Below are positions 9,583 to 18,416 of a stretch of DNA of 64,000 bases, in pieces. Positions within the stretch are counted from its first letter, which is position 1; each line of letters starts with the position of its first letter. The notes beneath the pieces are model-generated. The model saw only the letters and a program-made list of their open reading frames with translations. It ran no database searches and was not told the DNA's origin. Origin of the DNA: Azotobacter chroococcum (GTDB lineage: Bacteria; Pseudomonadota; Gammaproteobacteria; Pseudomonadales; Pseudomonadaceae); NCBI RefSeq assembly GCF_004339665.1, contig NZ_SMMU01000002.1:1-64000 (forward strand), given 5' to 3'. Position numbers and translations under genes: made by a program.

Positions 9583-9779
9583 ACTATTCCGACGCCTTGC
9601 AATTGATCGGAGCCACCATCCTGCTGACCCTGCCGCTAGGCCTGCTGCTCGGCCATCTGGGTGGCCACCTGCCAAGGCTGGTCGAACGGCTTCTTCCGCC
9701 TCGCTATCTGCAGATCCACCCCGTCCGCCGCCGTCAGCCGGCGGATGCCCCGGCGAGCGAAGACCATGAGCCACGCTGA
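9579..9779 (+). CDS. bcsF: Cellulose biosynthesis small membrane protein BcsF
   Basis: A 66-residue protein with one N-terminal transmembrane helix (LIGATILLTLPLGLLLGHLGG) followed by a basic cytosolic tail, the layout of BcsF (YhjT). In enterobacteria BcsF recruits BcsE to the membrane and connects it with BcsG. Its ATG overlaps the bcsE stop (ATGA) and its 3' end overlaps the bcsG start by 14 bp. Identity rests on size, topology and position between bcsE and bcsG. Confidence 0.85.
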   Translation: MNYSDALQLIGATILLTLPLGLLLGHLGGHLPRLVERLLPPRYLQIHPVRRRQPADAPASEDHEPR

Positions 9780-11418
9780 GCAACTGCTGCCGGGCTCCGT
9801 GCAGTCATCCAGCGCCTGGGCTGGGCTGGGAGCCTGGAACCTGTACTTCCTGTTGAAGCTCCTGCTGCTCTGGCAGGGGCTGCTGAACTTTCACGTACTG
9901 CCCAACCTGCTTTTCGCCGGCGTGCTCCTGCTGCCCCTGCGCCATGACTGGCCGCGGCGGCTGCGGCGCTGGCTGGCAATGCCGGTAGCCGTGGCGCTGT
10001 TCTATCACGACACCTGGCTGCCACCGCTCGAGCGCCTGGCTGCGTTGGCCGACGTGCTGGATTTCTCCGCCGAGTATCTGCTGGAGCTGGCGGGGCGCCT
10101 GGTCAACTGGCAACTGCTCGGGCTGTGCCTGCTGCTGGTGGTGGCCTACTGCCTGCTAGCGCCCTGGCTGCGCCTGACCAGCATCAGCGTGATCGGCATG
10201 CTCTGGCTGGCGTTGCAGTCGCTGCCGGGCGCTTCCGGACTGACGTCGGCGGCGAATGCCGGCGCTACGGCGGCGACGGGGCCCCTGGATGGCCATGGGC
10301 CGGGTATCCAAGCCGGCACAGCCGGCAACGAACCGGTCGATGGGCGTGTTCTGGACGTCTATCTGGAGCGCTTCTACCGGGGCGAGGCTGGGCGCAGGAC
10401 GCATTTCGTACCCGCTGCCGCAGGGAGCGCGCCCTTCGATCTGCTGCTGCTGAACATCTGCTCGCTGGCCTGGAGCGACCTGCAGACCTCGGGCTTGAGC
10501 GGCCATCCCCTGCTGCAGCGGATGGACATCGTTTTCGACGAATTCAACTCGGCCAGCGCCTACAGCGGCCCTGCCGTGATCCGCCTGCTGCGCGCCAGCT
10601 GCGGACAGACCTCGCATGCCGGCCTGTACCAGCCGCCGGACGAGCAGTGCCTGCTGTTCGAGAACCTCAAGACACTCGGTTTCGGCACCGAGATGCTGCT
10701 CAATCACAATGGCCGCTTCGACGGTTTCCTCCAGGAGGTACAGGCCGAGGGGCGGATGCCCGCGCCGATGGCCCTGACCAACCGGTTGCGGCACCGGATG
10801 GTCGGCTTCGACGGTTCGCCGATCTGGCGTGACCAGGAGGTGCTCGGCGGCTGGTGGCAGCAGCGCCGGGGCCTCGACAGGCCGCGGGTGGCGCTGTTCT
10901 ACAACAGCATCAGCCTGCACGACGGCAACCGCCGGGTCCATGAGAGTGGGCGTACCCAGCGCGCGGATTACGCGAGCCGGGCCCGGCAGCTGCTGGACGA
11001 TCTGAGCGCCTTCATCGAGGAACTGCAGCGCAGTGGGCGGCGCGTTGTGCTGGTGCTGGTGCCCGAGCACGGGGCGGCGCTGCACGGCGATCGCATGCAG
11101 ATCGCCGGCATGCGCGAAATCCCCAGCCCGGCGATCACTCATGTTCCGGTGGGGGTCAAGCTGATCGGCATGTCGGCGCCGCCGCGCGGCGAGCCGCTGC
11201 ATGTGCGCGAGCCGAGCAGCTATCTGGCCCTGTCGGAGCTGATCGCCCGCCTGCACGAGGGGCGTGCGGACGGGTCCGAGGGCATCGACTGGACCACGCT
11301 GCTCGACGGGTTGCCGCAGACGCCGCGGGTGGCGGAGAACGCCGGCACCGTGGTCCTCGACTATCAGGGCTCCACCTACATCCGCATCAAGAACGAGTGG
11401 TTGCCTTATCCACAGTGA
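9766..11418 (+). CDS. bcsG: Cellulose phosphoethanolamine transferase BcsG
   Basis: A 550-residue inner-membrane enzyme that moves phosphoethanolamine from phosphatidylethanolamine onto nascent cellulose in the periplasm. The N-terminal third has several transmembrane helices, and the C-terminal part is an alkaline-phosphatase-fold domain. Residues matching the E. coli zinc and catalytic site are present: C232 (NICSL), nucleophile S267 (SAYSGPAVIRLL), and E434/H435 (VPEHGAAL). The constant offset of 11 from E. coli C243/S278 supports the alignment. The ATG at 9766 begins MSHAEQLL, inside the end of bcsF. Confidence 0.93.
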   Translation: MSHAEQLLPGSVQSSSAWAGLGAWNLYFLLKLLLLWQGLLNFHVLPNLLFAGVLLLPLRHDWPRRLRRWLAMPVAVALFYHDTWLPPLERLAALADVLDFSAEYLLELAGRLVNWQLLGLCLLLVVAYCLLAPWLRLTSISVIGMLWLALQSLPGASGLTSAANAGATAATGPLDGHGPGIQAGTAGNEPVDGRVLDVYLERFYRGEAGRRTHFVPAAAGSAPFDLLLLNICSLAWSDLQTSGLSGHPLLQRMDIVFDEFNSASAYSGPAVIRLLRASCGQTSHAGLYQPPDEQCLLFENLKTLGFGTEMLLNHNGRFDGFLQEVQAEGRMPAPMALTNRLRHRMVGFDGSPIWRDQEVLGGWWQQRRGLDRPRVALFYNSISLHDGNRRVHESGRTQRADYASRARQLLDDLSAFIEELQRSGRRVVLVLVPEHGAALHGDRMQIAGMREIPSPAITHVPVGVKLIGMSAPPRGEPLHVREPSSYLALSELIARLHEGRADGSEGIDWTTLLDGLPQTPRVAENAGTVVLDYQGSTYIRIKNEWLPYPQ

Positions 11419-11441
11419 CTCCAGGGAACGGAGGGTCTGCC

Positions 11442-11615
11442 ATGCATGGCCGAGTGCGCATGAAGCGCAACAACGATATCGCCAACCTCAAGGAGGCCCT
11501 GCGCCTGCCCGGGTTGGCCTATGTGGACTGTGCCGCCCGGCAGGAGCTGAGGCTCGCGTTGCAGCGCTGGCCGCTGCTGGCCGAGCTGCTGGCGGCGCGG
11601 GGGGTGGAGCCATGA
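11442..11615 (+). CDS. bcsR: Cellulose biosynthesis regulator BcsR
   Basis: A 57-residue protein with the BcsR/YhjR core: NDIANLKEALRLPGL and ALQRWPLLAEL match the enterobacterial NDIVALKQAFSLPDI and ALKRWPLLAEF. BcsR forms a complex with BcsQ that supports assembly of the synthase and c-di-GMP sensing. The ATG at 11442 follows a GGAGGG ribosome site at 7 bp; a second ATG 18 bp later is possible. It overlaps bcsQ by 4 bp (ATGA). Confidence 0.88.
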   Translation: MHGRVRMKRNNDIANLKEALRLPGLAYVDCAARQELRLALQRWPLLAELLAARGVEP

Positions 11616-12427
11616 CCGCTCCGGCTACCAGCCTGACGCTGCGCGGGGTGCGCGGCGGCGTCGGGGTCAGCTCGCTGCTGGCGGCGCTCGGCCATGCCCT
11701 GGAGGGCCTGGGCGAGCGGGTGCTGCTGGTGGACATGTGTCCGGAGAACCTGCTGCGCCTGCACTTCAATCTGCCGCTGGGTGAGAAGGACGGCTGGGCG
11801 CGCGCCACGCTGGACGGCCATCCCTGGAGTGCGTCGGCATGGTGCCTGGGAAACCACATGCACCTGCTGCCCTACGGCTGCCTGACTGTTCAGGAGCAGG
11901 CGCAGATGGAGGTGTACCTGCGCCGGGAGCCGGAGTTGTGGGCGCGGCGCCAGGCCAGCCTAGCCAGCCATTTCGACTGGATCCTGTTCGATCTGCCCCA
12001 GCGTCTGCCCGGGCATTGCCTGCTCGGGACGTGCGACCTGTCCATCCTGCTGCTCGAAGCGGATGTCGCCTGCCATGTCCTGTTGCAGCAGCCCATGACG
12101 GAGGGCCTGCTGCTGGTCAACCGGTTCGACCCGGCCAGCACGTTGCAGCGCGATCTGCTGCTGGTCTGGCAGCAGACCCTGTCCAGCCGTCTGCTGCCTC
12201 AGGTCATGCACCTGGATACGGCCATGCCCGAGGCGCTGGCGCACAAGCAGCCGGTCGGCCATTACGCCCCCTCCAGCCTGGTGGCGCTGGACGCCGCGAG
12301 TCTGGCCACCTGGCTTCTGACCCGCCGTGCGCCGCTTGCCGGCGAGCGGGCAGTTCCGACCGGCAGTGCCGAGCAGCGGGTGACGCTGCATGCCAAGGCG
12401 GGCGTCGAGCCGGCTGCAGGGGGCTGA
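11612..12427 (+). CDS. bcsQ: Cellulose biosynthesis ParA/MinD-like ATPase BcsQ
   Basis: A 271-residue cytosolic P-loop protein. The N-terminal loop VRGGVGVSSL is the BcsQ form of the deviant Walker motif (E. coli VRGGVGTTT) and lacks the final lysine of ordinary ParA proteins. VLLVDMCPENLLRLHFNLP and WARATLDG are family signatures. With BcsR it is needed for cellulose secretion and polar location of the complex. The upstream 116 codons in frame belong to bcsG/bcsR reading space and were excluded. The ATG overlaps the bcsR stop. Confidence 0.9.
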   Translation: MTAPATSLTLRGVRGGVGVSSLLAALGHALEGLGERVLLVDMCPENLLRLHFNLPLGEKDGWARATLDGHPWSASAWCLGNHMHLLPYGCLTVQEQAQMEVYLRREPELWARRQASLASHFDWILFDLPQRLPGHCLLGTCDLSILLLEADVACHVLLQQPMTEGLLLVNRFDPASTLQRDLLLVWQQTLSSRLLPQVMHLDTAMPEALAHKQPVGHYAPSSLVALDAASLATWLLTRRAPLAGERAVPTGSAEQRVTLHAKAGVEPAAGG

Positions 12428-12429
12428 GC

Positions 12430-15078
12430 ATGGTCGATCCTGTCAGGGACGCTGCCCGGCCCGGGGAGCGCCCTCGCGGTCTGGCGGCCATCTGGCCGTA
12501 CCGCTACCTGCGCGAGTGCCGCGGCGCTACGGCTGCTACCGCCATGCTGCTTTGTGTGCTGCAGGCGCTGGCCTGGCTGGTATTGCATCTGGAATCGCCG
12601 GTCTGGCAAGCCGTCCGGCGCGACCACGGGCGCTGGTTCCCGCACCTGGCGAACAAGGTGCCGACTCTCGGCGATCCATTGCGCTATGGACTGCAGGGCC
12701 TGTGGCTGTTGCTGACTCGCCCGGTCGTCTTGCCGCGGTTCATTGTCTGGCACCGACTCTGGCACAGTGCCACGGCTCCGCTGCGGCGGCTGCGTCTGTG
12801 GCATGGGCTGATCCTGGATCGGCTCAGGCGGCGTCTGCAGAACGGCCGCATCGAAACGGCGACGGAGACGGTGCTGGCCGGTCTGAGCTGCCGCCAGCGG
12901 GGCGTGCTGGCCGGCGTGCTCGGGCTGCTCGGAACGGCACTGGCGCTGCTGTGCATCACCGAGCCCTTCGGCTCTCAGGCGCAGCTGCTGTTCAGCCTGC
13001 TGCTGTGGATGCTGGCCATGGTTCTTTGGCGTCTGCCGGGGACCTTTCCCACCCTGCTGCTGATCCTGCTGTCGGCGATCGTCTCGTGCCGCTACCTGTG
13101 GTGGCGCTACAACTCCACGCTGCACTGGGACAGCGCGCTGGATCTGACCCTGGGGCTGGTCCTGCTGGCCGCGGAGACCTATGCCTGGCTGGTGCTGATG
13201 CTCGGCTATGTCCAGTCGAGCAGGCCACTGCGACGCAAGCCGGCGCCATTGCCCGTCGACACGGTGCGATGGCCGACCGTGGACCTGATGATTCCGACGT
13301 ACGACGAGGACCTGGCGGTGGTGCAGACCACCGTGTTCGCCGCCCTGGGAATCGATTGGCCGGTCGGCAAGCTGCGCATCCACCTGCTCGACGACGGCCG
13401 GCGCGAGAGCTTTCGCCGCTTCGCCGCCGAGGTCGGGGTGGGCTACATCACCCGCCCCGACAACCGCCACGCCAAGGCCGGCAATCTCAACCATGCGCTG
13501 CGCGTGACCGATGGCGAGCTGGTGGCGATCTTCGACTGCGACCACGTACCGGTGCGCTCCTTCCTGCAGCTCACCGTCGGCTGGTTCCTGCGCGACCCGA
13601 AACTGGCGCTCGTGCAGACCCCTCACCATTTCTTCTCGCCCGACCCCTTCGAGCGCAACCTGGGCACCTTCGGGCGCGAACCCAACGAGGGAGAGCTGTT
13701 CTACGGCCTGCTGCAGGACGGCAACGATCTGTGGAATGCCGCCTTCTTCTGCGGCTCCTGTGCGGTGCTGCGGCGTGCGGCGCTGGAGGCAATCGGTGGG
13801 TTCGCCGTGGAAACTGTCACCGAGGATGCCCATACCGCCCTGCGCCTGCATCGCCACGGCTGGAATTCGGCCTATCTGCGCATTCCCCAGGCCGCCGGCC
13901 TGGCCACCGAGACGCTGGCGGCGCATATCGGCCAGCGCATTCGCTGGGCACGCGGCATGGTGCAGATCCTGCGCACCGACAATCCCTTGTTCGGCAAGGG
14001 CCTGAGTCCGCTCCAGCGGCTGTGCTACATCAATGCCATGCTGCATTTCCTCGCCGGCCTGCCGCGCCTGGTGTTCCTCACCGCGCCGCTGGCGTTCCTG
14101 CTGCTGCATGCCTACATCATCTACGCACCGGCGCTGATGATCCTGCTCTACGTGCTGCCGCACATGATCCACGCCAGCCTGGCCGGCTCGCGCCTGCAGA
14201 GCGATTACCGGCACATCCTGTGGGGCGAGCTGTACGAGACGGTACTGGCCTGGTACATCGCGCGGCCGACCACCCTGGCCCTGTTCGCGCCGAAGCTGGG
14301 AGCCTTCAACGTCACCGCCAAGGGTGGGTTGATCCCGGACGGCTGGTTCGACTGGCGCACGGCCCGGCCCTACCTGACGCTCGCCGCGCTGAACGCGCTC
14401 GGTCTGGGATTCGCCGTCTGGCGTCTGCTCCAAGGTCCCGCCGAAGAGATCGGGACCGTGCTCATCAGCGGCCTGTGGGTGCTCTTCAACCTGCTGATCA
14501 TCGGCGGCGCCGTGGCGGTGTCCGCCGAAGTGCGCCAGGTACGCCGGAACCACCGGGTGACGGCGGTGCTGGAGGCGGTTCTGCGCCTGCCCGATGGCCG
14601 CGCCTACCCGTGCCTGCTGAGCGACTATTCGGTCGGCGGTGCCGGCATCGAGCTGCCGCAGGCCCTGACGCTGGCCCAGGGCTCGCCGGCCACGCTGCTG
14701 CTCGCGCGCGGGCGTCGCGAGTTCGCCTTTCCCTGCACCCTCAGCCGCTGCCTCGGCCGGCAGATCGGCATCCGCTTCGACGGCCTCAGCCGCCAGCAGC
14801 AGATCGATCTCGTCCAATGCACCTTCGCCCGCGCCGACGCCTGGCTGAACCGCACCGAGCGATACGGCGAGGAGCGCCTGCTCGGCAGTGTCGCCAGCGT
14901 GCTCCGTCTGGGCGGCAGGGGATATCTGCGGCTGTTCGAGCATGCCCCCGGGCGGTTGCGTCGACTGCTGCGGCCCGTGTCGAGGCTGCTGCGCTGGCTG
15001 TCCAGTTTCCTGCCGCGCTCGCCGCTCCCGGCTTCCTCCATTCCACCTTTTCTGCACATGGAAGTGTCGAAAGCATGA
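12430..15078 (+). CDS. bcsA: Cellulose synthase catalytic subunit BcsA
   Basis: An 882-residue inner-membrane GT2 enzyme that polymerises glucose from UDP-glucose and extrudes the chain. It has the long N-terminal extension of gammaproteobacterial BcsA, DDG at 321, DCD (369-371), the TED base (464-466), QRIRW (502-506), and a C-terminal PilZ domain with RQVRR (702-706) and DYSVGG from D732 for c-di-GMP binding. All catalytic and sensing residues looked for are intact. It starts 2 bp after bcsQ and overlaps bcsB by 4 bp. Confidence 0.96.
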   Translation: MVDPVRDAARPGERPRGLAAIWPYRYLRECRGATAATAMLLCVLQALAWLVLHLESPVWQAVRRDHGRWFPHLANKVPTLGDPLRYGLQGLWLLLTRPVVLPRFIVWHRLWHSATAPLRRLRLWHGLILDRLRRRLQNGRIETATETVLAGLSCRQRGVLAGVLGLLGTALALLCITEPFGSQAQLLFSLLLWMLAMVLWRLPGTFPTLLLILLSAIVSCRYLWWRYNSTLHWDSALDLTLGLVLLAAETYAWLVLMLGYVQSSRPLRRKPAPLPVDTVRWPTVDLMIPTYDEDLAVVQTTVFAALGIDWPVGKLRIHLLDDGRRESFRRFAAEVGVGYITRPDNRHAKAGNLNHALRVTDGELVAIFDCDHVPVRSFLQLTVGWFLRDPKLALVQTPHHFFSPDPFERNLGTFGREPNEGELFYGLLQDGNDLWNAAFFCGSCAVLRRAALEAIGGFAVETVTEDAHTALRLHRHGWNSAYLRIPQAAGLATETLAAHIGQRIRWARGMVQILRTDNPLFGKGLSPLQRLCYINAMLHFLAGLPRLVFLTAPLAFLLLHAYIIYAPALMILLYVLPHMIHASLAGSRLQSDYRHILWGELYETVLAWYIARPTTLALFAPKLGAFNVTAKGGLIPDGWFDWRTARPYLTLAALNALGLGFAVWRLLQGPAEEIGTVLISGLWVLFNLLIIGGAVAVSAEVRQVRRNHRVTAVLEAVLRLPDGRAYPCLLSDYSVGGAGIELPQALTLAQGSPATLLLARGRREFAFPCTLSRCLGRQIGIRFDGLSRQQQIDLVQCTFARADAWLNRTERYGEERLLGSVASVLRLGGRGYLRLFEHAPGRLRRLLRPVSRLLRWLSSFLPRSPLPASSIPPFLHMEVSKA

Positions 15079-17297
15079 AGAATCGAACTTCGATCAAGTT
15101 CTGGCTGGCAGGTCTGTGCCTGCTGGCCATCGGCAACAGCCTGGCAGAGCCCAAGCCGGCGCCCCGGGCCGAGGTGGCACCGAGCTGGCGCACCACCTAC
15201 AGCTTCGAGCAACTGGGCCGGCAGGTCGACTCCCTGCTACTGGGGATTCGCAACAGCGACCAGCTGGAGTTCCGCCTGCGCCGCGACCGCCTGGTCAGCG
15301 AGGCGACGCTGCAGCTCGACTACACCCCTTCACCCTCGCTGCTGCCGAACCTGTCGCACCTGCGCGTCTACCTCAACGACGAGCTGATGGGCGTGCTGCC
15401 GGCGACCGGCGCCCAGCCGGGGCAGCGCGTCAGCCAGCAACTGCGTCTCGAGCCGCGGCTGCTGGGCGACTTCAACCGTTTGCGCCTGGAGCTGGTCGGC
15501 CATTACACCGATGTCTGCGAGGATCCGGCCAACAGTGCCCTGTGGCTGAGCCTCGGTCGCCAGAGCCGGATCTCCTTGGTCGAGCAGCCCTTGATCCTGA
15601 GCAACGACCTGGCGCATTTCCCGGCCCCCTTCTTCGACGAGCGCGACATGCGCAAGTTGGTGCTGCCGGTGCTGTTCGCCGGTTCGCCGACCCTGGGCGA
15701 GCAGCAGGCCGCGGCGATTCTGGCTTCCTACTTCGGCAGCCTGGCCGGCTGGCGTCGCGCCAGCTTCCCGGTGCTGTTCGAGCAACTGCCCGAGGCAGTG
15801 CACGAGCCGGGCCAGCCGGCGCTGGTGTTCGCCACCAATGCGCGGCGCCCGGCGTTCATGGCCGACCTGGAGCGTTTCCCGCCGGTCGAGGGGCCGGTGG
15901 TGGAGATGATCGGCCATCCCCGGGACCCCTACGCCAAGCTGCTTCTGGTGCGCGGGCGCGACGAGCAGGATCTGGTCAGGGCGGTCACCGCCCTGGCCGT
16001 GGGCCGCGAACTGCTGCGTGGCCAGCGGGTCGCCTTCGACCGGCTGCCGGCACTACCGGCGCGTCGGCCCTACGATGCGCCGAACTGGGCGACTACCGAG
16101 CGCCCGGTACGTTTCGCCGAATTGCTCGAATATCCGCAGCAGCTGCAGGTCAGCGGCCTGCAACCGCCGCCGATCAGCCTCGAGCTGAACCTGCCGCCGG
16201 ACCTCTTCGTCTGGCGCAACCAGGGTATTCCCCTGAGTACCCGCTATCGCTACAGCACGCCGACACAGGCTGACGATTCGCGCCTCAGCGTCAGTTTCAA
16301 CGGGCAATTCATCAGCAGCGTGCCGCTCGTCGGGCGCGAACCGGGCCGCGTGCTGGCCGGACTGCCGCTGGCCGGGCTGGTCGGCGGCGATGGTGCCCAG
16401 AACGAGAGGCTGCTGCTGCCGGCGCTGAAGATCGGCGAGCGCAACAGCCTGCGCTTCGACTTCAACTTCGCCAGCCAGCTTGGCAGCAGCCAGCGCGAGC
16501 GCTGCCAGACGATCCTGCCGGTGAACGTGCAGGCCGTCATCGACGAAGGTTCCACCATTGATCTGTCCGGTCTCCACCACTACATGGCGCTGCCCGATCT
16601 GCGCGCCTTCGCGCGCAGCGGCTTCCCCTTCAGTCGCCTGGCCGACCTGTCGGAGACGCTGGTGCTGGTGCCGTCGCAACCCAGTGCGGTCCAGGTCGGC
16701 ACCCTGCTCGATGCGCTCGCCGGCATCGCCGCGCATGTCGGCTATCCGGCCCTGGGCGTGCGCCTGAGCGACGGCTGGGCGCAGGCCCAGGGCCTGGATG
16801 CCGATCTGCTGCTGCTCGGCCCGCGGCCGGCCTCGCTGCACGACAGCCCCGACCTCGACGCGCTGTTCGACCTGGCGCGTGGCTGGCTGCAGCAGGCCAC
16901 CGCCCGGCCGACCGCCGCTCCCGAGGCCGGCGCACAGGCGCCGCTGGCAGCCATCGTCGGCATGCAGTCACCCTTCCATCCGCAGCGCAGCCTGGTCGCC
17001 CTGCTGGCCTCGTCGGCGGACGATCACGCCCTGTTGCGCGACACCTTGGGCGATGTCGGCAAGCTCGACGCAGTGGCCGGCTCGCTGGCGCTGATTCGCA
17101 GCAGCGGCGTGAGCAGCCAGTTCGTCGGCAAGCGCTACTACGTCGGCCAGTTGCCCTGGTGGCTGCTGCTCTGGTACCACCTGGCCGAACGACCGTTGCT
17201 GCTGGCCGTGCTGGCATCGCTGGGCATCGTGCTGCTGGCCTTCCTGCTGTGGGCGGCGCTGGGGCAGCGGGCGCGGCGCCGCTTGGGAGAGGGATGA
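15075..17297 (+). CDS. bcsB: Cellulose synthase periplasmic subunit BcsB
   Basis: A 740-residue periplasmic subunit with a signal peptide (FWLAGLCLLAIGNSLA), alternating carbohydrate-binding and flavodoxin-like domains, and one C-terminal membrane anchor (LLLAVLASLGIVLLAFLLW) followed by RARRR. It guides the glucan from BcsA across the periplasm and its anchor helix is required for BcsA activity. The start overlaps the end of bcsA (ATGA). The length is normal for the family. Confidence 0.94.
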   Translation: MKNRTSIKFWLAGLCLLAIGNSLAEPKPAPRAEVAPSWRTTYSFEQLGRQVDSLLLGIRNSDQLEFRLRRDRLVSEATLQLDYTPSPSLLPNLSHLRVYLNDELMGVLPATGAQPGQRVSQQLRLEPRLLGDFNRLRLELVGHYTDVCEDPANSALWLSLGRQSRISLVEQPLILSNDLAHFPAPFFDERDMRKLVLPVLFAGSPTLGEQQAAAILASYFGSLAGWRRASFPVLFEQLPEAVHEPGQPALVFATNARRPAFMADLERFPPVEGPVVEMIGHPRDPYAKLLLVRGRDEQDLVRAVTALAVGRELLRGQRVAFDRLPALPARRPYDAPNWATTERPVRFAELLEYPQQLQVSGLQPPPISLELNLPPDLFVWRNQGIPLSTRYRYSTPTQADDSRLSVSFNGQFISSVPLVGREPGRVLAGLPLAGLVGGDGAQNERLLLPALKIGERNSLRFDFNFASQLGSSQRERCQTILPVNVQAVIDEGSTIDLSGLHHYMALPDLRAFARSGFPFSRLADLSETLVLVPSQPSAVQVGTLLDALAGIAAHVGYPALGVRLSDGWAQAQGLDADLLLLGPRPASLHDSPDLDALFDLARGWLQQATARPTAAPEAGAQAPLAAIVGMQSPFHPQRSLVALLASSADDHALLRDTLGDVGKLDAVAGSLALIRSSGVSSQFVGKRYYVGQLPWWLLLWYHLAERPLLLAVLASLGIVLLAFLLWAALGQRARRRLGEG

Positions 17298-17300
17298 CCG

Positions 17301-18416
17301 ATGCTGCGTGCCTTGTGCTGCGCCATGGCGCTGGCCATGGCCGGGCGTGCCGCGGCCGCGGACTGTACATGGCCGGCTTGGGACGCCTTCAAGCGGGATC
17401 TGATCAGCGCCGATGGCAGGGTCATCGACCCTTCCTTGCCCCAGAAGCCCACCACCTCGGAAGGGCAGAGCTATGCGCTGTTCTTTGCCCTGGTCGCCAA
17501 CGATCGCGAGAACTTCGCCCGCCTGCTCGAGTGGACGCAGAACAACCTGGCCGGTGGCGATCTGGACCGGCACCTGCCGGCCTGGTTGTGGGGGGACGAC
17601 GGCAAGGGGCGCTGGACGGTGCTCGATGCGAACAATGCCAACGATGCCGACCTGTGGCTGGCCTACAGCCTGCTGGAGGCCGGGCGGCTCTGGCAGGTGC
17701 CGGACTACCTGGGGCGCGGCGAGCGCCTGCTCGCGCGCATCCAGGCGCAGACCCTGCGCCGGCTGCCGGGGCTGGGGGCGCTGCCCTTGCCCGGCGATCT
17801 GGGATTCGAGGCGGAGCAGGGCTGGCGGCTCAATCCCAGCTATCTGCCGCCGCAGCTGCTGAGGCGTTTCGCCGCCAGCGACGCGCGCTGGGCCGAAGTG
17901 GCCATCGGCGGCCTGCGCCTGCTGCGCGAGGGTGCCCCCCTGGGGCTGGCTCCGGACTGGCTGCTATGGCGCCACGAGCAGGGCTGGGCAGCCGATCCCA
18001 AGTCCGGCAGCCGCGGCAGCTACGACGCCATCCGCGTTTACCTGTGGGTCGGCATGCTGGGCGAGGGCGCGCCGGAGCGGGCCGGGCTGCAGCGGCATTT
18101 CGCCCCCATGGCCGAGTTGACCGCGCGGCTGGGCGCGCCGCCGGAAAACGTCGATACCACCAGCGGCAAGACCAGCGGCAGCGGTCCGGCCGGTTTCTCG
18201 GCGGCGCTGCTGCCGCTGCTGGCGGCCAGCGAACAGCACACCGCATTGCAGCAGCAGCGCGATCGCCTGCATCGCCATCCGCCGCGTCGCAAGAACTATT
18301 ACAACCGGGTCCTGGCGTTGTTCGGCATGGGCTGGGATGAGCGTCGTTACCGTTTCGACGCGGACGGCCGACTGCTGCCGTCCTGGGAGGATGCATGCGC
18401 AACCGAAGGGAATTGA
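17301..18416 (+). CDS. bcsZ: Periplasmic endo-beta-1,4-glucanase BcsZ (GH8)
   Basis: A 371-residue secreted cellulase of glycoside hydrolase family 8 that trims cellulose during export. The signal peptide covers residues 1-20. The general acid lies in TTSEGQSYALFFALV (E54), and the base is D242 in SYDAIRVYLW, equivalent to E55 and D243 of E. coli BcsZ. LDANNANDADLWLAYSL is another family block. It starts 3 bp after bcsB and overlaps bcsC by 22 bp. Confidence 0.94.
   Translation: MLRALCCAMALAMAGRAAAADCTWPAWDAFKRDLISADGRVIDPSLPQKPTTSEGQSYALFFALVANDRENFARLLEWTQNNLAGGDLDRHLPAWLWGDDGKGRWTVLDANNANDADLWLAYSLLEAGRLWQVPDYLGRGERLLARIQAQTLRRLPGLGALPLPGDLGFEAEQGWRLNPSYLPPQLLRRFAASDARWAEVAIGGLRLLREGAPLGLAPDWLLWRHEQGWAADPKSGSRGSYDAIRVYLWVGMLGEGAPERAGLQRHFAPMAELTARLGAPPENVDTTSGKTSGSGPAGFSAALLPLLAASEQHTALQQQRDRLHRHPPRRKNYYNRVLALFGMGWDERRYRFDADGRLLPSWEDACATEGN

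Noticed and set aside
12262-15057. A 931-codon minus frame opposite bcsA
   Set aside because: Glutamine- and histidine-rich antisense reading of a high-GC gene, with no domain or ribosome site.
12390-17297. A 1635-codon plus frame running through bcsA and bcsB
   Set aside because: Only the part from 15075 is bcsB. The upstream part is an out-of-frame reading of bcsA, which has all synthase motifs in its own frame.
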